Positions 53,570 through 64,000 of a DNA stretch of 64,000 bases are shown here, piece after piece. The stretch lies in the NCBI RefSeq assembly GCF_001641265.1, contig NW_020167526.1:310001-374000 (forward strand), written 5' to 3'. The notes beneath the pieces were generated by a model. It worked only from the letters and a program-made list of their open reading frames with translations, was not told where the DNA came from and ran no database searches. Source of the DNA: Pseudogymnoascus destructans (lineage: Eukaryota > Ascomycota > Leotiomycetes > Thelebolales > Thelebolaceae). Position numbers and translations under genes: made by a program. Every line of letters begins with the position of its first letter. The first letter of the stretch is position 1.

Positions 53570-55363
53570 TCACACCTCAAACACCTCGCCCATCCTCTCC
53601 CCTCCAACCCTCCTAACCTCAACCAAATCGACCCTCCACCCCTTCCACTTATCCAACCCCCTCTTAACCTCCCTAATCCTCTCAATCCTCCTCTTCCCCT
53701 CCTCCTCCTGTGCCTTCCGCCACGTCTCCTCATCAAAATCATCTCCATCATCATCTAACAACCCATCATCATGTCCCCCATGGGCGCTAGCACCACCATG
53801 CTGTCCCCCCGTCAGGGCATTAATCCCATAATTCAGCATCTCGCCGATTCCACCACTTCCCCTCGCCCTATCGCCCCCACTTAGGTCTATATCCGAGAAC
53901 TGCGCGCCCGGGCTCCCAGCCTTGAGTTCCTTCCTCCCCTCGCGCCACAGTCCGCGCTTTAGTTCGGCAACCTCGGCCTCTAGCTCGCGGATGCGGCGCT
54001 CGAGGCGCTGCCGGACTTCTGTCTCGATGTCATCGATGCCGTCGTCGTCGCCGCGGTTCGCTGCCTCAGCGGCTGCGAGCTTTGTGCGCAGGTCCGCGGC
54101 GTCCTTGTCTGCCTTTTCGCGCTCGCGCTTAAGTGTCTGGCTGCGAGCGTCGTGCTCCTTGTGGAGAGTCGTGAGGGTGGTGATTTTCTTCTCTAGCGCC
54201 TCAACTTTCTTCTCCAGGTCAACTGCGCGAGTCTTTGCGTCCTCGGCTTCGCGCTCGAGGGTTCGGAGTTTAGTTTCGGCGGACGTGCGAGACGAGCCTT
54301 CGCGCACGGCGCGCTCGGTGGTGCGCTCGAGGTTATTCTTCAGGTCTGCGAGTTCGTGCTGTGCTGTGTTGAGGGACTTTTGGCTGCGCGAGACTTTGTC
54401 TTCGAGGGCGGCGATCTGCTCTTTCTCTGCTGTGGAGCCGGTGGCCGTGCGGGCGAGCTGGGCGCGGAGATTCGAGATCTCAAGCTCCATTGTCTCTATG
54501 GTTGTTGATTTGGAGGCGAGCTCGGCGGCTAGGTCGGAGGGCGGGGAGAGGGAGTGTGAGACTGAGGGGGAGGAGCCGTGGCGGTTGGGGCGGGAGACTT
54601 GGGCTTGGAGGTGGGCGTTTTGGCGCTCGAGGGAGGCGACTTGGGATTTCTAGGCTTGTTAGTATTGTGCTTGTCAGATGTGAGTTTTAATACGTACTAG
54701 CTTTTGTGCTTCATCACTTGATGGTGCTGTTGATCCCGCCGTCTTGCTCTCAGTATCAGCCTCGCGCAACTCTTCGAGATCCTCCTCAGCTTTCTTCCAG
54801 CGGCGCTCGCTCTCTGAAGTCTCCTTGGCAAGTCTCTTATTCTCTCTCTCTAGTTCTTCGATCTTGGCTTGTTGTCTGCGGTGGATTTCCGGCGCCGTGT
54901 CACCCCCCTCTAGGCTGAGTATTGGTGGAGACAACGGTCCTGGGCCTGCACCTTGTCGGAACGAGGAGGATCGCATCTTCGATTGAACTGATAGAGATGG
55001 TTGCCTGGCCTTGTGTCCCCCAGCAGGAGGAGAAGAGCCGGCGTCATCGATAGCCTTGGAGGTGTCCTCCTCTAGGGATGCGCTCTTGTCGTCTTCTGTC
55101 GCTTTCGTAGTTTCTACATCGGGGCTTTCTGCAGGTGCAGCTTCGGCTTTATCCTTTGGTTCTTCTGCGGCCGCTTCCTGCTTCTTTGCTGATGCTCCTT
55201 CTTTCTTTCCCTTCTGCTTCTTTAGCTGTTCGACCTATTCACCACCTCGTATCAGCATGTCTCATTCCCAACTCCTGCGCATTGTACGCGCCCATTGAGC
55301 ACCTACCCTCTTCCTTGCCGCCGCCAGCTTCTCCGCCTTAGCTTTAGCCTCTGCATCAGCCAT
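53570..55363 (-). CDS. Long coiled-coil protein (fungal M-protein-repeat type)
   Basis: Three exons: 55307-55363, 54698-55234, 53570-54649; introns GTAGGT..TAG and GTACGT..TAG. About 557 residues. Starts MADAEAKAKAEKLAAARKR with a Lys-rich segment, then an Ala/Glu/Asp/Ser-rich disordered region (about 20-110). A heptad-rich coiled coil follows over about 125-430 (IEELERENKRLAKETSESERRWKKAEEDL; LEKKVEALEKKITTL). The C-terminal part (about 430-557) is partly globular, with GEMLNYGINALTGGQHGG and an Arg/Glu-rich helix before VDLVEVRRVGGERMGEVFEV. Likely a tether or golgin-like scaffold; no specific family is claimed. Exon joins are all in phase 0. Confidence 0.82.
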
Positions 55364-55506
55364 AATATGTCAATTTATCTGAATGAATACCACGTCGTGG
55401 ACAATCGCAGTTCGTTGACGTCTCAAGTTCCAATCAGGACACCTCGACCCCCACGGCGCTAGTCGTCGCCTCCCGCACGCGCCGGCCGCGCAAGAACGAC
55501 CCCAAC

Positions 55507-55893
55507 TTAACTGAACTGGTGCTCAACCCCGCCTTCCCTCCCAATTGCACCAACCACCACCACCAAACAACACCCCAAAACAACACCACCCACGCACGCA
55601 ACCGCGATCAAAAAGGACACCTTCCTCGCGCCCCGACGGAGCTCATCATGCAATAGCATAAACAGCAGCGACTCCCATCTCCCAGTTCGCACACACTGCA
55701 CCATACAGCCCGCCATGACATCATGGAAGGTGAGCTTCTCAAGGCTACCAGAGAAAGTGCGGATGTAGTTTGTCAATAGCTTTAGATGGTCTGCACGCGA
55801 ATTCTGCATTTCACCACAGGTACACACCTCCATCCAATACCTCAAAACATCCAGCTTCGCAGCATTGGCTAGAGTTGTTGCCTCGGATGGCAT
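55507..55893 (-). CDS. Small protein with C-terminal transmembrane segment
   Basis: A 128-residue ORF on the minus strand, MPSEATTLANAAKLDVLRYWMEVCTCGEM... The last third holds one strong membrane helix (about 93-115, VSFLIAVACVGGVVLGCCLVVVVG) after an Arg/Lys-rich stretch (DELRRGARK), so a tail-anchored topology is likely. The body is Leu-rich and helical. No domain recognised, and no intron was found. Upstream of it and of the coiled-coil gene lie only short spacers. It may be a real orphan gene or a chance ORF. Confidence 0.5.
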   Translation of the reverse strand: MPSEATTLANAAKLDVLRYWMEVCTCGEMQNSRADHLKLLTNYIRTFSGSLEKLTFHDVMAGCMVQCVRTGRWESLLFMLLHDELRRGARKVSFLIAVACVGGVVLGCCLVVVVGAIGREGGVEHQFS

Positions 55894-56217
55894 CAGGGCA
55901 GGTTTCCAGGCACATTACACGTGTATCTGTGTTACGTATGCGGTGCGGAGAATGTTATATACTACCTGTGTGAGCGAATAGAAGTGGTGATTCCCCTTTT
56001 TTTACTCTATAGGCCCCAGGAGACGGGCAAGTGATCCAAGTCTTTGAACCTCTCCATAATTTGTTCTAAGATATATTTGATGCATCACATTGTGACATGG
56101 AAAACAAACTGTTAAGAAGCCATTATTTAATCTATGTGTATGGTCTATCTTTCTATAATCTTGAACTAAAAGGTATCAATGTTCTTTCATAGGCGTCCGT
56201 TAATTTTTTGACAACTC
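55894..56217. other. Intergenic, no gene
   Basis: 324 bases: upstream of the tail-anchored ORF and 3' flank of the transporter. AT-rich on the right. Nothing recognised. Confidence 0.4.
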
Positions 56218-58005
56218 TTACTGGGTAGCAGAGGCCTTTTCCTCACCAGCAGCCTCGGCAGTCTTCTCAGCATCGGCACCACGGTGTCTCATATCGCTAC
56301 CGCTGCTGCTCTCGTTACCAGTCTTCTCAATCCCGGTAGCACCGCCGAGCTCCTCATCACCAAAGCCGTAGCTGCGAGCGACATTCTCCACCTCGGCGTC
56401 GGTAAGGTAAGGCAGCTCCTTGCTGGCGCGGACGTAGCTCATGTTCTCGACGAAGCCCTTGGCGAAGATGAGATCGATCTCCTCGAGAGAACGCTTCTTG
56501 GTCTCTGGGTACAGGAAGTAGATGATGGGGATGAAGCAGGCATTCATGGCGGCGAAGAAGACGTATGTGCCAAAACCGATGTTGGTAATCATGATAGGCG
56601 TAACCATAACAATGAGGAAGTTGCTGGACCAGTTGACAGAGGTCGAGATGGCGTTGGCACGGGCACGAGTACGGATGGGGTTGATCTCGGCGGGGTACAA
56701 CCATGGCAGAGGAAGCCAGGTAGCACCGAAAAATGCGATGTAGGTGAAGAGACCCACGGCGGCACCCTTAGCAGCGGCTGGCGTCTTGGGGATCAAGCAG
56801 GCAAAGACGAGGATCATGCTGAGACACTGTCCAATACTACCGATCATGAAGAGGTTTCTGCGACCGGCGCGCTCGATGATGAACCAACTGACGGTGGCGA
56901 AGATAGAGTAAACGATCATGTTAACACCACCCAACAACATAGCCTCGTCGTGGGTAGAATGAAGAGAAGTTTGGAATAGAATCGGGAAGTAGTAGATGAC
57001 AGCATTGCATCCACCAACTTGCTGCATAAGCTGGGAAGATGAGCCGAGGAGCATGCGTCTGAAATGCTGAGTCTTTCCGTTGGTGAAGAGGGCAGAGTAA
57101 GGGGTCTTGCCACCCTTGTGGCCGGAAGCAGCGATACTCTCCATAATGATAGTCTTTTGGAGCTGGGTTTGGGGGTGGTCCTCTGGAAGATCGTAGAGTG
57201 CCGCAATGACAGACAGACCCTCCTCGTGACGGTCACGTGAAATGAGCCAACGTGGGGACTCTGGCAGGAAGAATGCGCCAATGCCGAGAACGAGTCCGAA
57301 GACGATCTGGAAGGCAATGGGGAAACGCCAGGTGAAGTCATCCATAGAGCTCTTGGCAGATCCGTAGTCAATCCAGTAGGCTATCAGAGTTCCGAAGGCG
57401 ATGACACCGCCCTCGATACAAATCAGGAGACCTCTGTTAGTGGTTCGGCTACACTCGGCTTGGTATGTTGGGATGGTAGATGTGTTCTGACGGTTGTTAG
57501 CAACGTTTCAGTAATTAAAAGGGTGGGAATATTACAATTCCGTTTCCGATGCCAGTGATGGTACGGCCGATAATGAATTGTACAGTAGCTTTGTGTCCCT
57601 TCATGCAAGTAACCTGGATGATAACACCGAGAATCATAATAAGTCCACCAAGCATCATCTGGTATCTGTCAGCATGGTAGTCGCAGGCTGTTGGAATGTG
57701 GGACAAACCGATCTTCGGCGACCGAGACTATCACCGACCCAAAGGATGAAGAGGGCGCCAGCCAGACATCCAATCTCGTAGATGGCAGTGACGAATCCTT
57801 GGTAGACAGAGTCTTCATGTGTTTCGGGAAAGAAGGTGTTGAATTGCGGGGCGGAGATGATACCACTCATGACACCCTGATCGTATCCGAAGAGCAGGAA
57901 ACCAGTGGTCGCGATTGTAGAAATGGCGAGACCGAGAGGGCGGCCGGCCATGCCCAAGAACTTAACGGGCGAACCGCCGGCGGTGCTGACTGCGTCTGTC
58001 GCCAT
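56218..58005 (-). CDS. MFS sugar (hexose-type) transporter
   Basis: Three exons: 57709-58005, 57536-57658, 56218-57486; introns GTTTGT..CAG and GTAATA..CAG. About 562 residues with 12 transmembrane helices. Family signatures: GYDQGVMSG (helix 1), GDSLGRRR after helix 2, the central PESPRWLI, QQVGGCNAVIYY (helix 7), ERAGRR, EINPIRTRARA and PETKKRSLEEID. All are typical of the yeast-HXT/RGT-like sugar-porter family (PF00083), so proton-coupled or facilitated hexose uptake at the plasma membrane is likely. A long hydrophilic C-tail (about 490-562) is Ser/Glu-rich. A repeat-rich upstream region may affect expression. Substrate not determined. Confidence 0.93.
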
Positions 58006-60094
58006 GATGGCGTACTCATGCGACTCTCAGAGTTGTGCAGTGAGTAGAGAATAGATTGCAGATCCCCGTGCTGTCAAAGGAGTGAATGCGAAATACGTGG
58101 GAAAGGGAGGGGGAGAGAAAGCGGGAGGAGGTTGTACTGTTCTTATATAACGCGAAGGGTCAGCCCATGGGGGCGGGGAAGGTTGCGGCGAACCAACCAA
58201 CAAGTGGCAGTCGGCGACGTTCTCTCCGCAGCCCACACCATCCATCCCCCAATCAGCGTATTCAAAAATTAAGATATTCTCCAATTCTACCCCCTTCGCC
58301 GGCAGGCACGATGCAAACGCCCCATACGCCCCATACGCCCCATACCCCATACGCCCCATACGGCCCCCATAAGCCCCCCGTAAGCCACCCCGGTAGGCCC
58401 AGATCCCTCCCCTACTAAGGTTCCAACCCCAAGCTTTCCGCCTGTTGCCAAGTCGCGCCTGCCGATAGTGGAAGTAGCTAGGTAGGGCTAGCAAGGAATA
58501 TCTGATAATAAAATCGGGGAGGTGGGGGAATCTGCAAGGTGAAATACGTCATAACTTTCGATGGGCAGGGAGAATTGCTGAGAGTAGAAAAGGTAGAAAC
58601 GCACGATTTTGGTCGACAGCTGGGGGTTTTCTGTGTCTGTGGACTAGGGGCGGGAAGATACGTAGGGCGTGAACGACCCAGTAGCTGCAGTTTAGGAAGG
58701 AACGTGGGATTATGAGTCCTGTCTACCGACCACCCACCCCATCGCTTTACGGTACTTACGCCGTGCCGGATGGGGCTCCCCCATCCTTCCTGTGCTCCGA
58801 CCCACCACATCTCCTCCGAATGTAGTTGTTCGGTCCGAAATGGTCCACTGTTATACACACGACTGCACCCGAGTCACATGTCTGCCCCATTGAAATCCTG
58901 ATTTTCAAAAACCGCAGCATCGGCCGGCCATGTTACTCGCTATCCTCAAACGTTACTCGTTATCCTCAAACTACGCAGTGCTGATCTGGCGTGTCAACAA
59001 CGATCAACAACCAACTGCAATTCGACCACGCGTTTGAGTGGGGTAATGGGGTCTCTCTCTCTCCACAACCCACCGTACCACACTTGTAAGATCGTGGAGA
59101 GTGCATTCCTTCCCCTGCCAATACCCCAAATTCTTACAACGTTGCCGATCCATTGAAGCATTGCGGTGTTTTGGAATCCGCTGCCCAGCCTTCTTGTCGC
59201 TCCGTGCTCTCGCTCGCTTGTTTTTGTCCGCCAAGAGGGTGAGCTGAAAATATCATATTCGGCCCTGGATTTAGATTTAAAGCAACGCGGATAAAAAATA
59301 AATAGCCCATGTTTTTATACGCAATTAAATTCATTAGCCAGTAATATATATAAGCTATGCAGATGTCGTGTCTTGCTGAGTATATGCTCAGCGTCTTCAA
59401 AGACTCATGCAAATCCTGGAGAAAAGTGATAAAAAGAAGAAACGAATAGTACTCCATTAGAGATAGCTAGCACGCCGGTTTCGTAGTCGAATTTATTTAT
59501 TGATTTATATAAAACACGTAATAGGATTATAGTGCTCTGAGTATTTATGGGATAATACTCTTACCCAGTGCCACTATGCGGCACATTGTGCATTGTGAAC
59601 AGGACTGTAAGCGGCTCCGACATCAATTTCAATGCAGCGTGGAAGCAGCTTTGATTCTATTATATCGTGCATGGTAATATTATTGATATCCTTCCCCATG
59701 TTACACGGCGTGAACAAATATGTATATAATTAGCGAAGACTGTAAGTAGCACCAGGATGATCTGGCAATAATACTGTCCAATATATCCTTGAAAATGCTC
59801 CCGAAAGTAAAATATCCATAGGAGCGAACCAGCCATGTATTACAATTAATATTCAACACCATTTAGCCCCTGCAACGAGACGCAATTAAGCACAATTGCT
59901 AGCGCAAATAGGTTCACTGTAGCACAGACGCACTCTACAGTAGGCTCTGTACCACCTCCATACGAAGCAGTGTATGCGCAAGCCTTGGCCCAGTGAAATT
60001 GGAAGGTGATGCAAAAAGGAATGATGTTGCTCCGCGGAATTGCTTCTGAAGAACCTTCGATTCTAGATATAACATCGAATCTACTTCAAGCAAT
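58006..60094. other. Long upstream region of the transporter and gene-free stretch
   Basis: About 2.1 kb. 58006-58900 is the presumed transporter promoter, with a GC-rich minisatellite. 59240-60000 is AT-rich with no ORF worth calling. An ORF at 59004-59234 is considered chance. Confidence 0.45.
58312..58377 (+). repeat. CCCCATACG minisatellite in the transporter promoter
   Basis: About six to seven copies of the 9-10-bp unit GCCCCATACG with small variants, at 300-370 bases upstream of the transporter ATG. On the minus strand the unit reads CGTATGGGGC. Confidence 0.88.
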
Positions 60095-61308
60095 CTACCC
60101 CAAGAACTCCAAAATCAACGCCGCAACCTCATCCGGCCGCTCCTGCATAACCCAATGCCCCGCACCCTCCACAATCTTCACCCCTCCAAACTCCCTACAC
60201 GCCTCGCCCATCCCCTCCACCGCCCCTGGGTTCTGATACGTACCCCAGTCCTGTGCCCCTGAGATAAAGAGACACGGCACCTCAATCTTCTTACCTGCAA
60301 ATACAGCCATATCAGCTTGATACACCGGGTTCGTAGCGACGCGGTAGTAGTTCAGACCGCCCTGGAACCCGGTCCGCGCGTACTCAGCGGCGTAGATTGC
60401 GAGCTCGGAGTTTGGTAACCAACGGGCAGCTTTCGTTTCCACTGCTGCGGCGTCTTCAAGTGCCATATCCTGCGCTACCGTCTCCGCCATAGTGGAATCG
60501 AGGGACATGACGTAGTAATTCGGAAGCTTGGAGAGTTCGCCCGCTGACCAAGCTGACAACGGGTGCGGTGCGTTTCCAGCCCAGTCTGCGGATTTCAAGT
60601 GGAAGTAACCCCGCAAAAAGCTCTTCAGACCGGCTGCGGGGGATGTCATCTCCCGACAAGCCGGCTCGGTGGAGTAGTACCACTTGTAGTGCTTCCTCGG
60701 CGGATCCAGCCCCGCGAGGGAAGCTTGGATATCCGGTTTGGCAGGTGACCGGGGAGCGGGGTTCCGCCATGTGTTCAAGGGGAAGGCCGAAACTCCGCGG
60801 AAGGGGTGGGACATCAGTACCGTGCTGTGGTATATCGTGAGTTCTGCGATTTGGAAAGGGGATGTTTTTACCTCTTAAATATGTCTGGGCGGATCAGGGC
60901 ACAAAGACTGGCGCCGACGGCGCCGAAATCGTGGCCGACTATGCATGCCACTTCGCTGTACCCTAGGGCGGAAACTAATCTCACGGCATCTGTAACGATG
61001 CGCGTTGCCACGTATGACGTGAGATCGACTTCAGAATACGGTCTCGTATCCCAGCCGGTCGTGCGGCCGTAGCCACGCTGGTCGTAGGCTGCGACGTAGT
61101 AACCCGAAGCTGCTAGAGTTGGAATGATTTTCCGGTATGAGTATGCCAGCTCTGGGAATCCATGGAGGAGGAGAATAAGTGGCTTGGTTGGAGATGCGGA
61201 GAAGCCAGCTTCCAAAGTATGAAATGTCAAGTCATCGGTTGGGATGTAGTGCTCCGAGATTCCATCGGGGAGGGGTAACGGAGGTAGGTCTGCTGCCGCA
61301 CTGGTCAT
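60095..61308 (-). CDS. Soluble epoxide hydrolase (alpha/beta-hydrolase)
   Basis: Two exons: 60872-61308 and 60095-60824; intron 60825-60871 (GTAAAA..CAG). About 388 residues. The oxyanion-hole motif HGFPE is at about residue 49, YDQRGYGRTTG is nearby, and nucleophile Asp lies in VGHDFGAVGA (about 125-134). The lid domain follows (HYKWYYSTEPACREM, and SLDSTMAETVAQ). The C-terminal half has VPCLFISGAQDWG and catalytic His in EGAGHWVMQERPDEV. All three family marks are present. It turns epoxides of fatty acids or xenobiotics into diols in the cytosol. The start is the first in-frame ATG. It lies 300 bases from the Nudix gene on the same strand. Confidence 0.92.
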
Positions 61309-61611
61309 GGTGGGACCGGCTATTATATGAGAAATCTGACAATCAAAGCAATTGAATACACGAGATGTTCTTACCGTTATTTAGAGTCTTTCCTTATAAT
61401 GTCGCGATATCCTGGGAGACCCTACCCCGCACAAGTTGCTGACGTGCCGAGCTTTCGATCTTGTGCCATGTCACGTGCTATCAAAGCGGTATATTCTATC
61501 TTTTCATAGTAATCTAAATGAGGAGATGAAGTATTATAACCTCAATGATCTAGAACGGGAGGCCCCCCTGATGCTAGATGACCAGGGTTGGCAGCCCAGA
61601 CATTTCCCCTG
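61309..61611. other. Epoxide-hydrolase upstream spacer
   Basis: 303 bases, promoter of the epoxide-hydrolase gene and 3' flank of the Nudix gene. Nothing else recognised. Confidence 0.4.
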
Positions 61612-62464
61612 TCAGAGCTTCCACCTCTTGGCCACCTCGATCCCCTCAGCCAACGTCCCAACACGCGCATCAATCGCATACCCCTCTCCCTCCAACCTCT
61701 TGCACTCCGCCCAAAACGTCGCCAGCGGAACAGAAAACGTCTCGATGAACTCATTCTCCTCCAGCTCCGGTTTAAGCCCGTCCGGTTGGTTCTCAGGCAG
61801 CGAGAGATCCACCACAACGTGGACCATTCGTAGGTTTGTGTTGCAGAAACCGGGATCTGTCATCGATGGTTAGCCTCATGGAAAATGCTCAAAGGGTTAT
61901 TGGTGATGGTACCATTGAACATCACAGGCGAGGTCTCTGACACAGTCCCGACATACCCCGTCTCCTCCTTCAGCTCCCGCACTGCTGCTTCCTCCGCCGT
62001 CTCACCAGCATCAACCAGGCCCGCTGGAACCTCAATGACTACCTTATCCAGCGGCGGCCTGAACTGCTTCTGGAGCAAGATCTCCGGTCCTACGGCTATT
62101 AGTATCGTGAATCGCCCGACAACTCCCGCAACGGGTTGAACGCGTAAATAACTCACCTGTCGACTTTTCGAGGATGGCAAGGATTCCCACGCCGTCAATA
62201 TCAGACCCCTTCGGACGCGTCCTCCGCTCCGCATGCTCCCATGTCCGACTCCTGCCCTTTGGGTCTGTGTAGGTAGACCTTACTCATCAGCACCGCCCCT
62301 CATAAACGTAACATACACCACATACTTTACAAGCTTCGTCCATGCCGCTTCTGCCTCTGGCTAGTGACGGGAGTCAGTGGATCAGTCCGACGCGGGGCAC
62401 GATTTTGGGCATGTTTGTTTACCAGAGGTTCGGTCTTGACGACCTTCGTGAGGGAGAGAGACAT
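61612..62464 (-). CDS. Nudix hydrolase, ADP-sugar pyrophosphatase (Ysa1-like)
   Basis: Five exons: 62423-62464, 62326-62360, 62157-62278, 61913-62095, 61612-61856; introns all GT-AG and phase-consistent. About 208 residues. The Nudix box is complete: GLVDAGETAEEAAVRELKEETGYVG fits GX5EX7REUXEEXGU (shown by its 23-residue core pattern). The upstream LPEAEAAWTKLVK and RTWEHAERRTR, and PPLDKVVIEVPAG just before the box, match the ADP-ribose/ADP-sugar subfamily. It cleaves ADP-ribose to AMP and ribose-5-phosphate. An upstream in-frame ATG at 62551 would add an Arg/Ser-rich 29-residue leader with few acidic residues, a candidate mitochondrial presequence; start choice is uncertain. Confidence 0.9.
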
Positions 62465-63169
62465 TGTAGTATGAAAACTCCGAGGTCTATAAGGACGAAG
62501 GAGAATGGAATTGTAGATTGCGCGGTGTGATAATTGTCGTGGGAGGTGCATGACGTGGAGAGAGGAAGGTGGGGGGGGTGGACGCGGCTACAATTGAAGG
62601 CGCCCCGCTATGTGGGAACCGCATATCGCGATAAGCGCGAGAGAAGTAGACGACCACCCTGCGCTTGCTTCTAGTTGGGTATCTACATTGATAGCTCTTG
62701 GTGAGGTGCTATTACGAAGAATAGCCTTTACAGAGGCTATACTATCAATTATGTTCCTGTATATACGGAATGTAGACTTCCCGCTTCCGATAGCCACACC
62801 CAATCGATAGCAGCATACAATCATCCATGTACGCATACCACTGGCAAACACCACTTTAGGCGTTTGCCCATGAATTTGCGATCTCTAAAGACAAAGGAAT
62901 ACTACCTGGATGGGGCCATGCGGCAAAAATGTGTCCACACCACAATGTGATGCCCCCCTGAGAGATCGATCCCGTCACCTCGTCTCAATTGGTGCATGTA
63001 TTATGAATCCTATCTCTAGAATTAGGCAACGATTTTCTGTCTAACTATGCGTTAAAGAGCAGACTACCAAATAAAATGTAAAATGCAATCGCTCAACTTA
63101 TAATGCCGCTTTTCTGGCACGAACCCAAGCCGATGACCGAGGAGTTCCTACACCATCCACCCATGGCAC
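62465..63169. other. Intergenic, no supported gene
   Basis: About 700 bases. The short ORF at 62588-62854 has no domain. Nothing else recognised. Confidence 0.4.
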
Positions 63170-64000
63170 TTAATTCGCGACCACTGCCCCAACGTTATTG
63201 GCAACCTGAGCGTCAACGACCTCAATGGTTTTATCTACATTGCCAGGCGAAACTTCAGCTCGGCCTTTCTCGTCGTTGCACGCAGCTTCAGATCCGGCCT
63301 CAACGGCGACCGTCTCCGCATCGACTACACCGTCATAGTCCTCACCCTCCCAGACAGCTTCGACAATGCTCATACGGCACCCGGCTGGTCGCGTCACGCC
63401 TAGGAACCGGTAATTGGGGTTCGCTGTGTGGAAGAGCGTCTCGAACTCCTCCTTCGAGCGCTCTTGGGCGTTGATCAAAGTGAGCATGACTAAGTCCATG
63501 GTTCTGTACTATGTTAGTACTGTTTATCCTTGTTTGCTATTTGAGATTCAAGGTAGTAGAGGGGTTGTAAATTCGACGGAGGAGTCACATAGCCTACTTA
63601 CCGGATGATTTTTTCGTCCCACGGGTTTTCAGTGTTTGGCTCGGGAAGGCAGTGGTCGTTAATTACAATGCGAGCTCCCTTCTTAAGGCCAGGAACGAGA
63701 GACTGTAAAATCTTGATTGCGTACTTGTTGGATGTGTTGTGGATAATCCAGCGATAGAAGTATACTGCGAGAGGTTAGAAACTTGCCTACTAGCGCCTAC
63801 AACTTGCCTGGATGGGTCAAGACGTACCATCCGCTCCCTTTACGGGCTGAGGAGTGAAGTAGTCATACTCCTTGAAGGTAATTCTCTCGGCAAGGTCGCC
63901 TTCAAATTTTGGTGCTGTTGCGAGCGCCTTTGGGAGATCCTCAACGATGAACTTGATCTTGTCAAATTTCTTGGCGATGACTGCAGAGACAAACCCGTGG
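63170..64000 (-). CDS. Fungal O-methyltransferase, C-terminal part (runs off window edge)
   Basis: Exons seen: 63828-64000 (5' part beyond the window), 63602-63766, 63170-63503; introns GTAAGT..CAG and GTACGT..CAG. The visible part begins HGFVSAVIAKKF (cofactor-site strand and helix) and continues FIVEDLPKA, RITFKEYDYFTPQPVKGAD-VYFYRWIIHN (the family has a catalytic His in FLRxxxHDW at this position), GLKKGARIVINDH and CRMSIVEAVWEG. These are signatures of the COMT-like O-methyltransferase family (PF00891) that methylates hydroxyls of aromatic metabolites. About 50 residues after VEAVWEG (EDYDGVVDAETVAVEAG...) extend beyond the usual end. Complete length not determinable. Confidence 0.88.

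Noticed and set aside
1..64000. tRNA or rRNA genes
   Set aside because: No cloverleaf with box A/B motifs or rRNA-like sequence was recognised on either strand by eye; a covariance-model scan could still find one.

Overview
This window is nuclear DNA from a filamentous ascomycete (Pezizomycotina). Genes carry short 45-75 bp GT-AG introns with CTAAC-like branch points. A fungus-specific CFEM protein is present, and the mobile elements are fungal pogo/Fot1, hAT and LTR types. Many transposase copies carry scattered in-frame TAG/TAA codons, as expected from repeat-induced point mutation. The species cannot be fixed from sequence alone; a leotiomycete-like genome would fit, but that is a guess.

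Layout. 1-2000 is a complete but dead pogo element (TIRs, TA duplication). 2182-4806 is a broken secreted GH2 beta-galactosidase-like gene. 5343-26898 holds accessory tailoring enzymes split by a transposon nest. On the left are an SDR, a kappa-class GST, a seven-helix membrane protein of unknown family and a membrane-anchored methyltransferase. On the right are a COG2907-type FAD oxidoreductase, an MDR reductase, a Tri3-like acyltransferase, a GT1 glycosyltransferase and a histidine-box hydroxylase/desaturase. The nest (10484-18165) holds three pogo-type elements and two copies of one LTR in opposite orientation; one LTR copy cuts an otherwise open transposase and has a clean 5-bp target duplication.

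26900-34490 is gene-poor, with two damaged small secreted-protein-like reading frames and a dense run of minisatellites and G/C-rich tracts. 34494-37661 is a large GPI-anchored CFEM protein with about 450 residues of Gly/Ala/Ile repeats. 38473-40745 has a hotdog thioesterase, a small protein with a polybasic CaaX tail and a WW-like protein. 41270-45041 is decayed again: a hAT element with 8-bp target duplications nested in a pogo relic, then a broken unknown gene.

45508-63503 is core genome: a SAC/hSac2 phosphoinositide phosphatase, a BMT6-like rRNA methyltransferase, a C2H2 zinc-finger protein, a coiled-coil protein, a hexose-type MFS transporter, an epoxide hydrolase and a Nudix hydrolase. 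A partial O-methyltransferase runs off the right edge.

Working together: the enzymes at 5343-26898 (methyl transfer, oxidation, hydroxylation, reduction, acylation, glycosylation), several of them membrane-bound, look like a tailoring set for a lipid-like or glycolipid-like product. No recognisable PKS, NRPS or soluble terpene synthase is present, so the scaffold source is unknown. This is the best candidate here for an undescribed system. All splice sites were read by eye and not checked against transcripts.
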